Notes under the pieces: generated by a model
Databases searched by the model: none
Told to the model about the DNA's origin: nothing
What the model saw: the letters and a program-made list of their open reading frames with translations, nothing else
DNA from: Protopterus annectens
Taxonomy: Eukaryota; Chordata; Ceratodontiformes; Protopteridae
Length of the DNA: 64,000 nt
Assembly (NCBI RefSeq): GCF_019279795.1
Contig: NC_056743.1
Span: 930,150,694-930,214,693, forward strand
Reading direction: 5' to 3'
Program-made: the position numbers and the translations under genes
Shown here: one piece after another, positions 11,400 to 21,565 of the stretch
Position numbering within the stretch: position 1 is the stretch's first letter
Layout of the letters: the number at the start of each line of letters is the position of its first letter

Positions 11400-11635
11400 T
11401 TTATATATTGGCAAGACGGAGCGGATGCTGAAGCAATGTATTTATGAGCACAATTATGATATACGGGGGAAAAAAAACTACCAGTGCCCTATATAGACAC
11501 ATTCTGGAATTCCCTGACCACCACTTCAAGTTCACTATAATTGTACAAGTGCAAAAGAATACAAGAGGTGGTCCCTGGCAATTGTTCTTGGAGAACAGTG
11601 AGCTGTACTGGATTTTGGGCCTGGATGCAGTGGGG
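11400..11635 (+). pseudogene. PLE GIY-YIG endonuclease domain fragment
   Basis: The start is frame-broken but readable as FYILARRS (about 11399-11420, the YIG-K-T region), then YEHNYDI and GKKTTSALYRHILEFPDHHFKF, RGGPWQLFLENSELYWI and VGFPGLNE. This is the C-terminal endonuclease that Penelope-like elements use to nick the target for priming. RT is missing upstream. A run of A near 11467 causes a frameshift. Confidence 0.75.
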
Positions 11636-12050
11636 TTCCCAGGTTTAAATGAAATTGCATCTATAGGATGTGCGTTAAAAATGAAGGCAGAATTGAGACA
11701 GCATAGATTTATACACATAAATATGTGTTTATGGACTTATACACACATTTATATTTTTAGTTGTTTTTTTATGTTTTTTGACAATCATATTTATGCATTA
11801 TTTTCCTAACTAAATATATATATACTAATGGTTATATGTGTTTTTAACTGTTTTTATATTTTTATACATTGTTGCTTTAATTCATTAACTGGTGCTTGTT
11901 ATGTGATAATGCAAGTGTGCCCATTTGAACGCTGGCATTTATCTGATGAAGTTATATATTTTATATAACAAAATCGCTTACGTTTCTTTTATTTTGTGGT
12001 GCAATAAATTGTTGAACTACAGCTCCAACCTTGCCTCGTGTGTGGTTAAA
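11622..12050 (+). repeat. pLTR/3' UTR arm of the PLE (right)
   Basis: Inverted partner of 10386-10910. It contains a hammerhead-like motif at 11943-11972. Confidence 0.85.
11943..11980 (+). ncRNA. Candidate degenerate hammerhead ribozyme core
   Basis: CTGATGA (11943-11949), a hairpin GTTATA...TATAAC, then AAAA and TCGCTT. PLE pLTRs are known to carry hammerhead ribozymes with core CUGAUGA-stem II-GAAA. Here the G of GAAA is replaced, so activity is doubtful. The inverted copy at about 10475-10500 has CTGACAA and is further decayed. Confidence 0.35.
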
Positions 12051-12071
12051 ACGTTTGTGCTTTTCTGTGGA

Positions 12072-12085
12072 ACATTGACATTATG
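12072..12085. repeat. Target-site duplication, right copy, of the PLE
   Basis: ACATTGACATTATG, identical to 10372-10385. Confidence 0.85.
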
Positions 12086-12623
12086 CAAAGGTTAATCTAC
12101 TGAATGATGTTTTGGCTAATTTCAATAGCTCCTTTCATGTTGACGATGTCACTGTTTCTGCAGAATCCTTTACCACCAAATTCTGTGCAAATGTAAATAG
12201 TTGCATAGATGCAACTGCCCCCACATAAATAAATATAATGTAAATTTAAAAATAACCCCCTACTTAGTTTTTAATACTCAAGATACCAATAATGTTCTTG
12301 GCAAACTTAAATAATACTGGACCCTGATCAAATCAAACAAAACCAGATATGAAGTAAAAATAGCCTTCCAGTTGAAGGATAACCACAGAGCCTTCTTTAA
12401 CTATGTTAGAAAACTCAAAAATGAGGCCCATTACTGCACAGAAATAACAGTAAAGACTATTACATACTCAGACCCAGAGGACATAACCAATCTACTAGTG
12501 GACAAATTTAGTTGAAAGTTCACTTCTCTCTCCTCTGTTATATTCCCAGATCACACATTTGCATCTACAGTCCCCTCAAATCTTTCAAGATCAAGTTCTC
12601 AAGGCATTAACAAAGGTCAAGAA
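12086..12623 (+). pseudogene. LINE ORF2 continuation (linker between endonuclease and RT)
   Basis: Continues the plus-strand LINE interrupted at 10386. The frame near 12370-12500 reads KDNHRAFFNYVRKLKNE and later TYSDPEDITNLLVDKFS, typical of the segment between endonuclease and RT in L2/CR1 ORF2. Stops are frequent. Element I is inserted at 12624 and cuts the LINE. The rest is not found in this window. Confidence 0.6.
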
Positions 12624-12842
12624 AGTACAGTTGTTTTAAATCTTACAATGACAGTAGATGTCCTTTCCTATACTGCTGCAGTACTGCTGCAGTATTCTTA
12701 ACGTATGGGATTCCCTGCCATGGAAGCAAGTACACCAAAGTCTACTGCTGCTTGAAGGTACACAAAACATCCTCGCATAGCATAGGGCACAAAGGTGACA
12801 TTCGGATATACCATCCTCAGAACTTGATTGCCCCAGTAGGAG
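12624..12842. repeat. Left ITR of DIRS I
   Basis: Starts AGTACAGTTG as in family 2 and ends at the common inner boundary (GATTGCC/CCAG). It is diverged from the other copies. Its right partner is not in the window. Confidence 0.7.
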
Positions 12843-12918
12843 CACCAGTCTAAGGACACCCAGGAAGTAACCAGTACATCCAGGAAGGAAAAAGACTAAG
12901 AGGAAAGAGGGAGGGAGG

Positions 12919-13026
12919 GAGTGAATACTGCAACAGTGAAGGAAAGGACATCTACTGTTATGGTAAGATTTTACACAACTGTACTATGTCTTTACATTCA
13001 TTGTTGCAGTAATCTTAACATATGGG
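12919..13026. repeat. ICR of DIRS I
   Basis: Reverse complement of the left tip (TGTACTGT side) joined to a right-tip complement: ...ACAACTGTACT/ATGTCTTTAC..., followed by the TATGGGACAG landmark found at the recombinase 3' end of other copies. Confidence 0.75.
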
Positions 13027-13030
13027 ACAG

Positions 13031-13882
13031 AGCCAAAGCTCAAGAAGAAACTTGGGAGGAGGAAGGAGCAGTAGAGCCTTCTAAGAAGCTATGAAGAATG
13101 TCCCTAGCAAAACTGGCTCCAGCTCTGAAGATACCATTCAACTTGCAGTGCTTGGTAAAAGTATGTACAGAAGTCCAAGTAGCTGCTTCAAGAAAAGAAT
13201 TAGAATCTAAGCCCTTGAAAAAAGCACCAGAAGAAGCCACAGCTCTAGTAGAAGGAGCCTTTACAGAAGAAAGGCTGTTACCATAAAAAGTATAACAAAA
13301 AGAAACAGCCTTTGAGATCCAGGTAGAAATAGTTTGCTTGGATACAGATAATCCTAGAGATCAAGGATGAGAACATGCAAACTGATCAGAGTTTCTAATA
13401 GTCTTAGTCTTATCCAAATAAAATCTGAGTTGTCTATGCACATCCAAAGTATGCAGCACCCTCTTACTTTCAGATTGCGGACAAAGGAAAAAGTGGGCAG
13501 ATGAACAGACTAAGTGACAACGCATTAACCACCTTAGGAGTAAAAGAAGGCAAGGACACCCTGTCATTATGAAATATCAAAAAAGGAGGACAAGCCACAA
13601 CGACTTGCAATTCAGGCACCCATCTAGCAGCAGTAAGACCTAACAAAAGGACCATCTTCCAAGAACAACGTTATAAGGAAGCTGAAGCAGCAGGCTCAAA
13701 AAGAGTTTGTGTCAACTTCTCCAAAACAAATTAAGATCCCAGGGAGTGGGAACAGTCAAATGTGAAGGACACCTTTAAGGAATTGTTTAGCCTCAAATCT
13801 AGAAGCTAAAGGAGGAGATAACAAGTGGGCCTTAACAGAAGAACAGGCCAAACCAGCATTGAGCAATTCACAAAGATAAGAA
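13031..13882 (-). pseudogene. DIRS I tyrosine recombinase, C-terminal part, nucleophile lost
   Basis: Readable in several frames: FLEAATWTSVHTFTKHCKLN near 13140-13200, LDVHRQLRFYLDKTK near 13400-13450 and AARWVPELQ near 13600-13625. The catalytic tyrosine of the HTFTKHY motif is Cys (HCKLN), and box I Arg-x-Ser-Glu is changed to W-V-P-E. It therefore cannot perform strand exchange as a classical tyrosine recombinase. B is inserted at 13883 and the upstream part continues at 36188. Confidence 0.75.
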
Positions 13883-14112
13883 AGTACAATTGTGTAAACT
13901 TACCATAAATGTAGATGTTAGAGATGTAGATGTTAGAGTGTATTCACTGCTGCAGTCATTACATTTGGGTAATCTGCTGGCAGGTTGCCCTCAGTCGGCC
14001 TGATTAATAAAGTCTTGGGTACTGCGTCGGTTGCTGTCCCTTCTTCCATGATGTCAGGTCATCAGGGGTATAAAACATGCAGCCAACAAGAATTACATCA
14101 GTTTTTCTTGCC
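13883..14112. repeat. Left ITR of DIRS B
   Basis: Inverted partner of 36006-36187. A short internal duplication (GTAGATGTTAGA twice, 13911-13936) lies near the tip. Confidence 0.85.
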
Positions 14113-14151
14113 CCAGATGTCAGGTGCCCCCCAAATGGGGAGCAATATCTA

Positions 14152-14153
<2 letters not shown>

Positions 14154-14223
<70 letters not shown>
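14154..14223. repeat. (TA)n microsatellite
   Basis: About 35 TA units within the non-coding spacer of element B. Long frames coded here (YIYIYI) are artefacts. Confidence 0.95.
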
Positions 14224-14228
<5 letters not shown>

Positions 14229-14347
14229 AACACAAAAATATACCTCCAAACAAAAGGAAATACACCAAAAAGGCTTTTAAGCATAATAAAAAAAAGAAGA
14301 AAAGAAGAGTTATAGTAAAAGAAAAACAGGTGGCTGGAGGGAGGGTA

Positions 14348-14455
14348 ACCAGGACTGCAACAGTGAATACACTCGAACATCTACATTTATGGGAAGTGTA
14401 CACAACTGTACTATGTTCATCGTGTTTCACTGTTGCAGTCATTACATTTGGGTAG
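14348..14455. repeat. ICR of DIRS B
   Basis: GACTGCAACAGTGAATACAC through ACAACTGTACT/ATGTTCATCG to the right-tip complement. Matches the tips 13883-13990 and 36140-36187. Confidence 0.85.
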
Positions 14456-14469
14456 ATTCCCAAAGCTAA

Positions 14470-15541
14470 GGTTGGGAGGATGGATTTATACAGCATTAGG
14501 ACCAGCTACAAGGCTCTGCAAAACAGCAGTGTCAAAGCCAGCTCTGGATTTAGAGATAATTGGTAAGTGATAATGCTTGGTGAAAGTATGAACTGAACTC
14601 CAGGTAGCAGCTTCTAGAATATTCCTGGTAGGAACACCTCTGAGAAAGGCTGCTGAAGTAGATGCAGCCCTGGTGGAATGATATCTGATCCCCTGGGGGA
14701 TAGGTTTTCCATGGTGCTTATAACAAATAAATACAATGGCTTATCCATTTAGAAATGGTTTGCTTTGAAATAGCCTTCCCTTCTGCCCCTGCAGCAAGCG
14801 CTACCAGCAGTTGTTCAGATTTTCTTCGAGATTTAGTCCTGTCCAAGTAGAATCTAAGTTGTCTGTGTACATCCAATGAATGCAGAATCCGTTCTCCCTT
14901 GTTCTGTGGATTGGGAAAGAAAGTTGGCAAATGAACGGACTGATTAAGAGCCACACTGGATACCACCTTGGGCATGAATGATGGATTGGTCTTGAGTGAC
15001 TTCCTGTCTGTATGAAAGATGATGAAAGACTCCACTGCCATAAGAGCCTGCAATTCAGATATCCTTTTAGCTGAAGTGATTGCTAAAAGGAAGGCTGTTT
15101 TCCAGGAAATACATTTTAAGTCTGCAATTGCAGCTGGCTTGAAAGGAAGTAGAGTGAGTTTCTCCAATACAAAGTTAAGGTCCCAGGCAGGGGTTGGAGC
15201 TCTCCTGGGTGGTCTCAAGTTTTTGGCCCCTCTGAGATACTGCTTTAAAAGAGGATGAGAGAAAGGGGGGGGGGGTCTGTGTTGTAATGAGCTGAAATGG
15301 CTGAGGCATGGATTTTTATGGAAGAAAATGACAGGTCCTTATGAAGCATCTCAGTTAAGTATTGCAAAATCTGAGGTAAATTGGGCACTGCTGTGCTCAT
15401 TCCTTGAGAATGATTCCAGGCACAGAATCTTTTCCATTTGTCAACATAAAAATTTCTAGTACTAGGTCTTCTCGCCTCCAAAATGACATCCATCACAGGT
15501 TTGCTGAGGGATGCTAAGGGTGAATTTAAGTCATTAGCCAA
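14470..15541 (-). pseudogene. DIRS B tyrosine recombinase
   Basis: N-terminal core 15541-15245 (LEARRPSTRNFYVDKWKRF and SSIKIHASAISAHY). Box I is TSAKRISELQAL, where the catalytic Arg is kept. LDVHRQLRFYLDRTK and KQTISKWISHC follow. The C-terminal part with HSTRA and FTKHYHLP is in other frames between 14718 and 14490. There are breaks at about 15240 (a G run) and 14718. Same architecture as the intact recombinase of E. Confidence 0.8.
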
Positions 15542-15544
15542 GCT

Positions 15545-16102
15545 TCAAGATTCAATGTTTGGAGCTGAGGGAGCAGAATTTGGTTCTCCTGCTAAGACAG
15601 TAAGAAAGGTGCCATGGAGAAATGTGTGACACACTGCGCAGGAGTGGGTACCAGTGTGGAGAGGCCAGTCTGGAGCAATCAAAATCATTTTTGGCTTGTC
15701 CTGTTTGACGTTTAGTAGAACTTTGGAGAGCAAAGTCAGAGGGGGAAAGGCATAGACTGATAGGTTTTTCTAGCTGAAGGACAGTGCATCCACTTTTCAG
15801 GCTTTTTTGTGATTTCTTGTGCAAAATTTGTCCAACAGGCAGTTCTAGGGTGAAGCAAAAAGATCTATGTCTGGGCTCCCCCATTTGCATGTCAACATGT
15901 TGAAAATCTGTGGTTCCAGTTTCCATTCATGAGGGTCCGTGAGATTTCTGATTAGTTTGTCTGCCAGAACATTCTGCTTTCCGGGCAGGAATTGAGCTTG
16001 TAGTTGTACTTGGTAGCTCAAGGCCATGTTCCACAATGCCATGGCTAGTCCTGCAGGGGAGGTAGGAATGTGTACGCCCCTGCTTGTTTATGTACCACAT
16101 AA
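15545..16102 (-). pseudogene. DIRS B methyltransferase-like region and RNase H end
   Basis: Fragments in different frames: LQAQFLPGKQNVLADKLIRNLTDPHEW and DIDLFASP (16042-15845), then ILIAPDWP-like sequence near 15680. These follow the RNase H active site in all copies. The segment stops at 16102, where element C is inserted in the TVMWYI codons of RNase H; the rest resumes at 21566. Confidence 0.75.
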
Positions 16103-16305
16103 AGTACAGTTTTGTACCTACCATAAATGTAGATGTTCGAAGATCCACATTGCTGCAGTCCTTACATATGGGGTAGTCCGCTGTCCTCGGTCGGCCCGAA
16201 TACCAAAGTATTAGGCTGACGTCGGTCAAGGCGCTTAAAACTGACATCAGGACGTCAGGGTACAAAAGCGCATGACCGACGTCATATCCTCAGTCTTTTC
16301 TTGCC
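16103..16305. repeat. Left ITR of DIRS C
   Basis: Inverted partner of 21394-21565 over its inner 170 bases. It contains an internal imperfect palindrome around TGACGTCGGTCAAGGCGCTT and its complement. Confidence 0.9.
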
Positions 16306-16454
16306 CCAGATGTCAGAAGGCCCTAAAAAGAAAGGCCAAAGCCAAAAAACAGCAAAAAAACAATCAACCACCCCTGCACTAACCATATTTACAATATTTA
16401 CAACCCAAACCACACAACCACCTCTAACTACAGAGGGGAAGGAGGGAGGGTAAA

Positions 16455-16556
16455 TTGGACTGCAGCAATGTGGATCTTCGAACATCTACATTTATGGTAG
16501 GTACAAAACTGTACTATGTTCTTCATCTCACATTGCTGCAGTCCTTACATATGGGT
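16455..16556. repeat. ICR of DIRS C
   Basis: GGACTGCAGCAATGTGGATC through AAAACTGTACT/ATGTTCTTC to the right-tip complement. Confidence 0.85.
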
Positions 16557-16589
16557 AGAATCCCAAAGCAGAGGAAAGGGAGGATGGCA

Positions 16590-17590
16590 AAACTATAAAG
16601 CATTAGGAGCTGCCAAAATGCCCTGTAAAATTGCAGTGGCAAATCCAGCCCTAGATTTAGAGTAAAGTGGAAGGTGGTAATGCTTAGAGAAAGTATGCAC
16701 TGAACTCCAAGTAGCTGCCTCCAAAATATCTTTAGTAGCTACCCCCCTTAAAAAAGCTGTAGAAGTGGCAGTAGCCCTAGTGGAATGAGGCCTAATCCCA
16801 GCTGGAATCTCCTTACCATGATGGGAATAACAGAAAGCAATACAAAACCAATCCACTTAGAAATAGTTTGTTTTGAAACAGGTTTGCCCTGAGAACCCAA
16901 AGCAAATGAAACAAACAACTGCTGAGACTGCCTGAACCCTTTAGTTCTGCTCAAATAATATCGCAACTGTCTATGTATATCCAAAGTGTGCAAAATCTTC
17001 TCCCCTTTATTTTGGGGTTTGCATAAAAAGTAGGCAAATGAATAGTTTGGTTTAAAGCCACACTAGAAACCACTTTAGGCATAAAGGAAGGGTTAGTACG
17101 CAAAGACACCCTATCCTTGTGGAAAATTAAGAAAGGCTCAATCGCCATAAGGGCCTGTAATTCAGAAACCCTTCTCAGAGGTAATGGCCAACAAAAAGCA
17201 GTCTTCCATGATAAATATTTCAACTCGGCAGTCGCTGCAGGCTCAAAAGGTTGTAGAGTGAGTTTCTCCAACACAAAATTGAGATCCCAAGCAGGAGTAG
17301 GAGCTCTACGGGGGTCTTATATTCTTTGCCCCTCTAAGGAATTGCTTAAACAAAGGATGAGAAAATAATGGTGGGTCACAGTCATAGTGAGCAGAAATTG
17401 CTGCAGCATGAACCTTTATAGAGGAGAAGGACAAACCTTTGTCCAATAACTCAGTAAGGTATTGAAGAGCAACACTTAAATTAGGTTTAGAAACATCAAA
17501 GTCCTTTGCTGTACTCCAAATTAAAAATCTCCTCCATTTATCTGGCGTAAACTTTCCTTGTACTAGGCCTTCTGGCCTCCAAAATAACAT
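16590..17590 (-). pseudogene. DIRS C tyrosine recombinase (several frameshifts)
   Basis: Four overlapping frames cover the protein in order: the N-terminal core (FTPDKWRRFLIW, SSIKVHAAAISAHYDCDPP), box I (LRRVSELQALMA), LDIHRQLRYYLSRTK, box II HSTRA, ATWSSVHTF and the nucleophile HYHLP near 16680. All catalytic residues are present, but indels at about 17300, 17190, 17010 and 16860 split the frame. It overlaps nothing downstream and is followed by the ICR. Confidence 0.8.
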
Positions 17591-17715
17591 TCAAAACTTG
17601 TTGTGGAAGCTGAGACCCTCCAGGGTTTAAAACAGAATATGCCAGGCTGTTAGATGTAGAGAGTGAAGTTTGACATTGAGTAAATGACTGTTCTCCTGAG
17701 ACAGCAGGTGTGGAA

Positions 17716-19592
17716 TCAAGGTAAAGGCCATGGAGGCTCCTGCACCAGACTTCTCAGCAATGGGTACCAGTGCTGTCGAGGCCAATCCGAGCTATTAAAA
17801 TCATGGTTGGCTTGTCCTGTCTGACCTTCAGGAGTACCTTTGGGAGGAGAGGCAGTGGTGGAAAGGCATACACGTGAAGATTGCTCCAATTGAATGAGAG
17901 AGCATCCACTTTCCAAGCTGTGGGATGAAACCTTTTCGTGGAAAACTTTGGCAGCTGGTAATTTAGTGGAGAAGCGAACAGATCTATGTCTGGAGTTCCC
18001 CACAACACTGTCAATTTTTGAAATACATGAGGATCCAATTTCCACTCGTGGGGATCCATAATTTGTCTGCTCAACACATCTGCTAAGGAGTTCTGTGCTC
18101 CTGGCAGAAACCTTGCCTGAAGATTTAGCTGTAGACTGAGAGCAGTTTCCCACAGAATCATTGCTTGTCTGCATAGAGGATATGAATGTGTCCCCCCTTG
18201 CTTGTTGATGTACCACATGACAGTTGTGTTGTCTGTTTGAATCAACACCTGCCCTGGAAGAAGTAAATCCTTGAAAGCTATCAATGCAAATTGGACTGCT
18301 AACATCTCCTTCAAGTTGATATGTAAATGTTGAAGTCTGGCAGGCCACGTGTCTTGTACCCATTTTCCATTTAGATGAGCTCCCCAAGCTTTGTCTGAGG
18401 CATCTGTCGTTAGAATCTGACTCGCCTCTGGTCGGGTCACAGAGAGTCCCTTGTTTAGGTGACATTCCTGAGCCCACCACAAAAATTCCTTTTGAATGCA
18501 AGGTATTATCTGAATGACAGTGTCCATATCTTGGCAGTGTTAAGGCCCATACATTTTGAGATACCATTGTAGCTTCCTCATATGCAGTTTGGCATTGGGA
18601 AGTACCAGAATACAAGATGCCATGAACCCCAAGGCTTGAAGGACTGTCCTTGCAGTCAGCCTGGACTGACGAGACAATTGGTGGAAGTAAAGAGAAAGAT
18701 TCTTTTGTTTGTCCGGGTCAAAAGGCCATCTGGGATGCTGTATTCAGTCTCACACCCAGAAAGCACATGTCCTGAGAGGGTACTAGACTGGACTTTATTT
18801 CGCTCACAGAATACCCTAGGCATCTTAACACTGCCATCACATACTGTAAATGATGAAGAAGTTCGTCCTTTCCTTGAGCCAGAATCAGGCAATCGTCCAA
18901 ATAAGGATAGATTTGTATTCCTCTTAGCCTGAAGAAAGCTACCACTGGAGCCAGAACCTTTGTGAACACTCTGGGCAGTAGATAAGCCAAAGGGCAATGC
19001 AGAGAACTGATAATGAAAAGTCCCAGCCCGAAAACGCAGATACTTCCTGCAACAGGGCCTGATAGGAACATGAAGGTAAGCCTCCTTGAGATCCAGAGTC
19101 ACCATCCAGTGATCTTTGCCCAGCAGAGGTAAAAGCTGTTGTAACGTCAACATTTTGAACTTGGGAATGTCCAGATATGTGTTGAGGATAGATAAATCCA
19201 AAACTGGTCTCCACGTGTTCCCTTTCTTTGGTACTAGAAACAGGCGAGTAAAATCCTAGGCCCACTTCTGGCAGAGGGACCGGTTGTATAGCTCCTATTT
19301 GAAGTAGTAGAGAAATCTGTTTGTGAGCCTCTAGTCTTTGCTGAGGAGGAACGTCTGGCATGCCTTTGAAAGGAGGTAAGGTATGGAAATAAAACTTGTA
19401 ACCTTGGTGTATGATATCCAATACCCATTTGTCTTGGGTAATTAAAATCCAATTTTCCTTGAAGAGTGCCAACCGTCCTCCCAAAGGTGCTGCCAGGCAA
19501 GAAGGATCTGGCAGCTGAAAAAGTAGGTCATTGGGCCTGTTTACGAAAGGACTGGCCCCTGCCCTCACCAAGACTGTGCAGGTGAACTCCAT
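17716..19592 (-). pseudogene. DIRS C reverse transcriptase, RNase H and methyltransferase-like region
   Basis: RT begins after the gag stop (APLGGRLALFKENW, frame to about 19240). Motif A LDLKEAYLHVPI and YQFSALPFGLST are in a second frame, and PYLDDCLI (about 18890) in a third. RNase H and the MT-like region form one long open frame (18527-17754): TTDASDKAWGAH, TDNTTVMWYINKQGG, LADVLSRQIMDPHEW, DIDLFASPLNYQLPKF, YAFPPLPLLPKVLLKV. The expected ILIAPDWP after that is read as ILIARIGLD, so a late frameshift is likely. Three or four frameshifts in all. Confidence 0.85.
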
Positions 19593-21058
19593 GTTCTAGG
19601 TCTGAAGGAACTCTGAGCTCTGCCCCTACCACGCCTAGATCTACCCCTAGACTGAGAATCAGAAGGAGGATACGTCCACCCCTTAGCAGGCCAATTTCTA
19701 CTAAACTTTGGAGGCTGAACTTGCAAAAAATCTTTAACAGTCTGCATAGACTTAGCCTTGTCTTCCAATTTCTTCAAGACTGACTCCACAGGTGGATCAA
19801 ACAACACTTCAGACTGCAAAGGAGCATCCAAAATCCTTGTCTTAACATGGTCAGATAAATTCTGATCCTTAAGCCAGGCGTGCATGCGAAGAACTGAACC
19901 AGTGGCAGCCACCCTAGAAGAGGCCTGCAAAGCATCAAAACCACACTGTAAAGAATGCTTACCCACCTGTTCAGAGACATGCACCAAGTCTTGTAATTCT
20001 TTACAGTCAATGCCTTCTGCCAGAGCATCCACCTTAGATTTCAATTGTGAAAGAAGAAAATTTTGATATTTCAACATATGAAACTGGCAATTCAAAGCCC
20101 TCATAGCTAAGGTAGAAGATGTATAGACCTTCTTTCCCCATCTATCCAAAGCTCTGGCCTCTTTATCTAGAGGGACCGGATTCTTTACAACAGAGGCCTT
20201 GACACCCTTGGGTCCTTGACTCACAGTTTCTGGGTCCACCCTAGGACTCTTATAGAGATATTTATGAGCCTCAGGCACCCTGTAATACCTATCCGGTTTA
20301 ACAGGCGCAGGAGGCAGAGAATCAGGATTAAGTGAAGCCTCTGAAAATACATCTTGCACAACATCCAGAACAGGGGGTATAGCTAAGGGCCTATGTTGAG
20401 GTAAAAACAAAAACTCTCTAAGCCTTTTCCGTGAATCAGAGAAGTCCTGACCTTCCCACTTAAAATGTTCCCTCATAGAATGAAGAGTCTCTGAAAAAGA
20501 AAAATCCTCTGGAGAAGAAGCAGAAGGAGTGGAATCTTCTGCATCAGAATCAGAATAAGGAGTGTACTCCTGCAAGTCTTCAGCCGAAGACTCTGAAACA
20601 TCCGAAGCCTGTTCAAAACTTTCCAACTCTGGCTCCACCCTAGGCCTCTTATCAGGAGGGGGCAAAGAACCTCTAATCAGAGTAATCAAATCTTCTGCCA
20701 TTTTAAGCATGTGCTTCTTAGGCACAGACCCTGCTGAACTAGGACTGACACCAACAGAAGCTAAACCTGGCCTGCCCCTGGAAGAAGCCTTGGAAACAGA
20801 AGGAGAGGGTCTAACCACCCTGGGAAGGGAGGGGAGTACAGAAACCTGAGAAGCCCCTTCAGCCTGACCTGCCTCGTGAGAGGCCACATCCTGCAAAATC
20901 AAAGACTCCCCCTGAGACTCCAGAGAAGCCTCTATCGGAACCACCGGTTCCACTGAAGCCTCTAAAAAACCGGCGTCCGGAACGGACGACTCATCTTGCC
21001 TGGGTTTAACCGCTTTGTCTTTGCGCTTCTTGGAAGCGGCCGGAGTATCCGACGGCAT
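19565..21058 (-). CDS. DIRS C Gag-like protein (open frame, 497 aa)
   Basis: The ATG at 21058 (MPSDTP) opens a frame without stops to 19565. Order of features: a Lys-rich start, a Ser/Glu/Pro-rich low-complexity half, an acidic YSDSDAEDSTPSASSPEDFSF block, the conserved PPAPVKPDRYYRVPEAHKYL segment, the helical LAP2alpha-like part (ALDRWGKKVYTSSTLAMRALNCQ), and an Arg/Gly-rich basic tail (SRGRSRRGRGRAQ) suited to nucleic-acid binding. Vertebrate LAP2alpha and ZNF451 are known to have borrowed this Gag domain. The zinc module that precedes gag (about 21255-21120) is separated by a 1-nt deletion, so the true start could be further upstream. Confidence 0.75.
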   Translation of the reverse strand: MPSDTPAASKKRKDKAVKPRQDESSVPDAGFLEASVEPVVPIEASLESQGESLILQDVASHEAGQAEGASQVSVLPSLPRVVRPSPSVSKASSRGRPGLASVGVSPSSAGSVPKKHMLKMAEDLITLIRGSLPPPDKRPRVEPELESFEQASDVSESSAEDLQEYTPYSDSDAEDSTPSASSPEDFSFSETLHSMREHFKWEGQDFSDSRKRLREFLFLPQHRPLAIPPVLDVVQDVFSEASLNPDSLPPAPVKPDRYYRVPEAHKYLYKSPRVDPETVSQGPKGVKASVVKNPVPLDKEARALDRWGKKVYTSSTLAMRALNCQFHMLKYQNFLLSQLKSKVDALAEGIDCKELQDLVHVSEQVGKHSLQCGFDALQASSRVAATGSVLRMHAWLKDQNLSDHVKTRILDAPLQSEVLFDPPVESVLKKLEDKAKSMQTVKDFLQVQPPKFSRNWPAKGWTYPPSDSQSRGRSRRGRGRAQSSFRPRTWSSPAQSW

Positions 21059-21393
21059 ATTATAATTGCACCGCTTACAAGACCAGCCTAGCACAATCTA
21101 ACCTTCGCTTAATAGTGCGCTTATTAAACCTAGCACAAAAGCGACACCCAACTACGTCGTGCTCAGGCTCCAAACAAGGAATGCACAAAGAATGATAATC
21201 CCTATGCGTATCTGTTTCCCACAAGAAATACAATTATTCACTTTTTCTGACATCCGTAATACACTGAGGCAAGAAAAACAAAATATTCCCAACGGGGTAC
21301 TTAGCCAACTTGGATTCGGTCTGAAACTCCGAACTCGAAAAATTTCAGAACGCCGAACGGCACTTGCAACGCTGCTTCTTCATCGGACCATGC

Positions 21394-21565
21394 GGCAAAA
21401 AAGACTGAGGATATGACGTCGGTCATGCGCTTTTGTACCCTGACGTCCTGATGTCAGTTTTAAGCGCCTTGACCGACATCAGCCTAATACTTTGGTATTC
21501 GGGCCGACCGAGGACAGCGGACTACCCCATATGTAAGGACTGCAGCAATGTGAGATGAAGAACAT
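21394..21565. repeat. Right ITR of DIRS C
   Basis: Inverted partner of the left ITR; ends GATGAAGAACAT. The TATA box of sister copies is TACAAAAG here (about 21430-21437). Confidence 0.9.

Larger units (their letters stand above)
10386..12071 (+). mobile_element. Penelope-like element, short rearranged copy with inverted ends
   Basis: Bounded by a 14-bp target duplication (10372-10385 and 12072-12085) in the LINE. Its outer parts (10386-10910 and about 11622-12050) are long inverted repeats of one another. The right half reads EN domain then 3' UTR on the plus strand. The left half, on the minus strand, reads an N-terminal PLE segment then the same 3' UTR. The reverse transcriptase is absent. 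The result is two defective copies head to head. The right end carries about 20 extra bases (12051-12071) beyond the repeat. Confidence 0.8.
16103..21565 (-). mobile_element. DIRS element C, family 2 (5463 bp)
   Basis: Complete element nested in the RNase H gene of B. Host sequence resumes across it: CCACATAA before, CCATGGTG after. That equals the uninterrupted site of other copies apart from two substitutions, with no target duplication. Gag is open; RT and recombinase are frameshifted. Confidence 0.9.

Noticed and set aside
13883-14112. Cut-and-paste DNA transposon suggested by terminal inverted repeats
   Set aside because: The ITRs flank RT, RNase H and recombinase genes and are echoed in an ICR, with no transposase and no target duplication.
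14149-14496. Long open frames encoding YIYIYI-type peptides
   Set aside because: They are translations of the (TA)n microsatellite and its flanks, with no protein-like composition.
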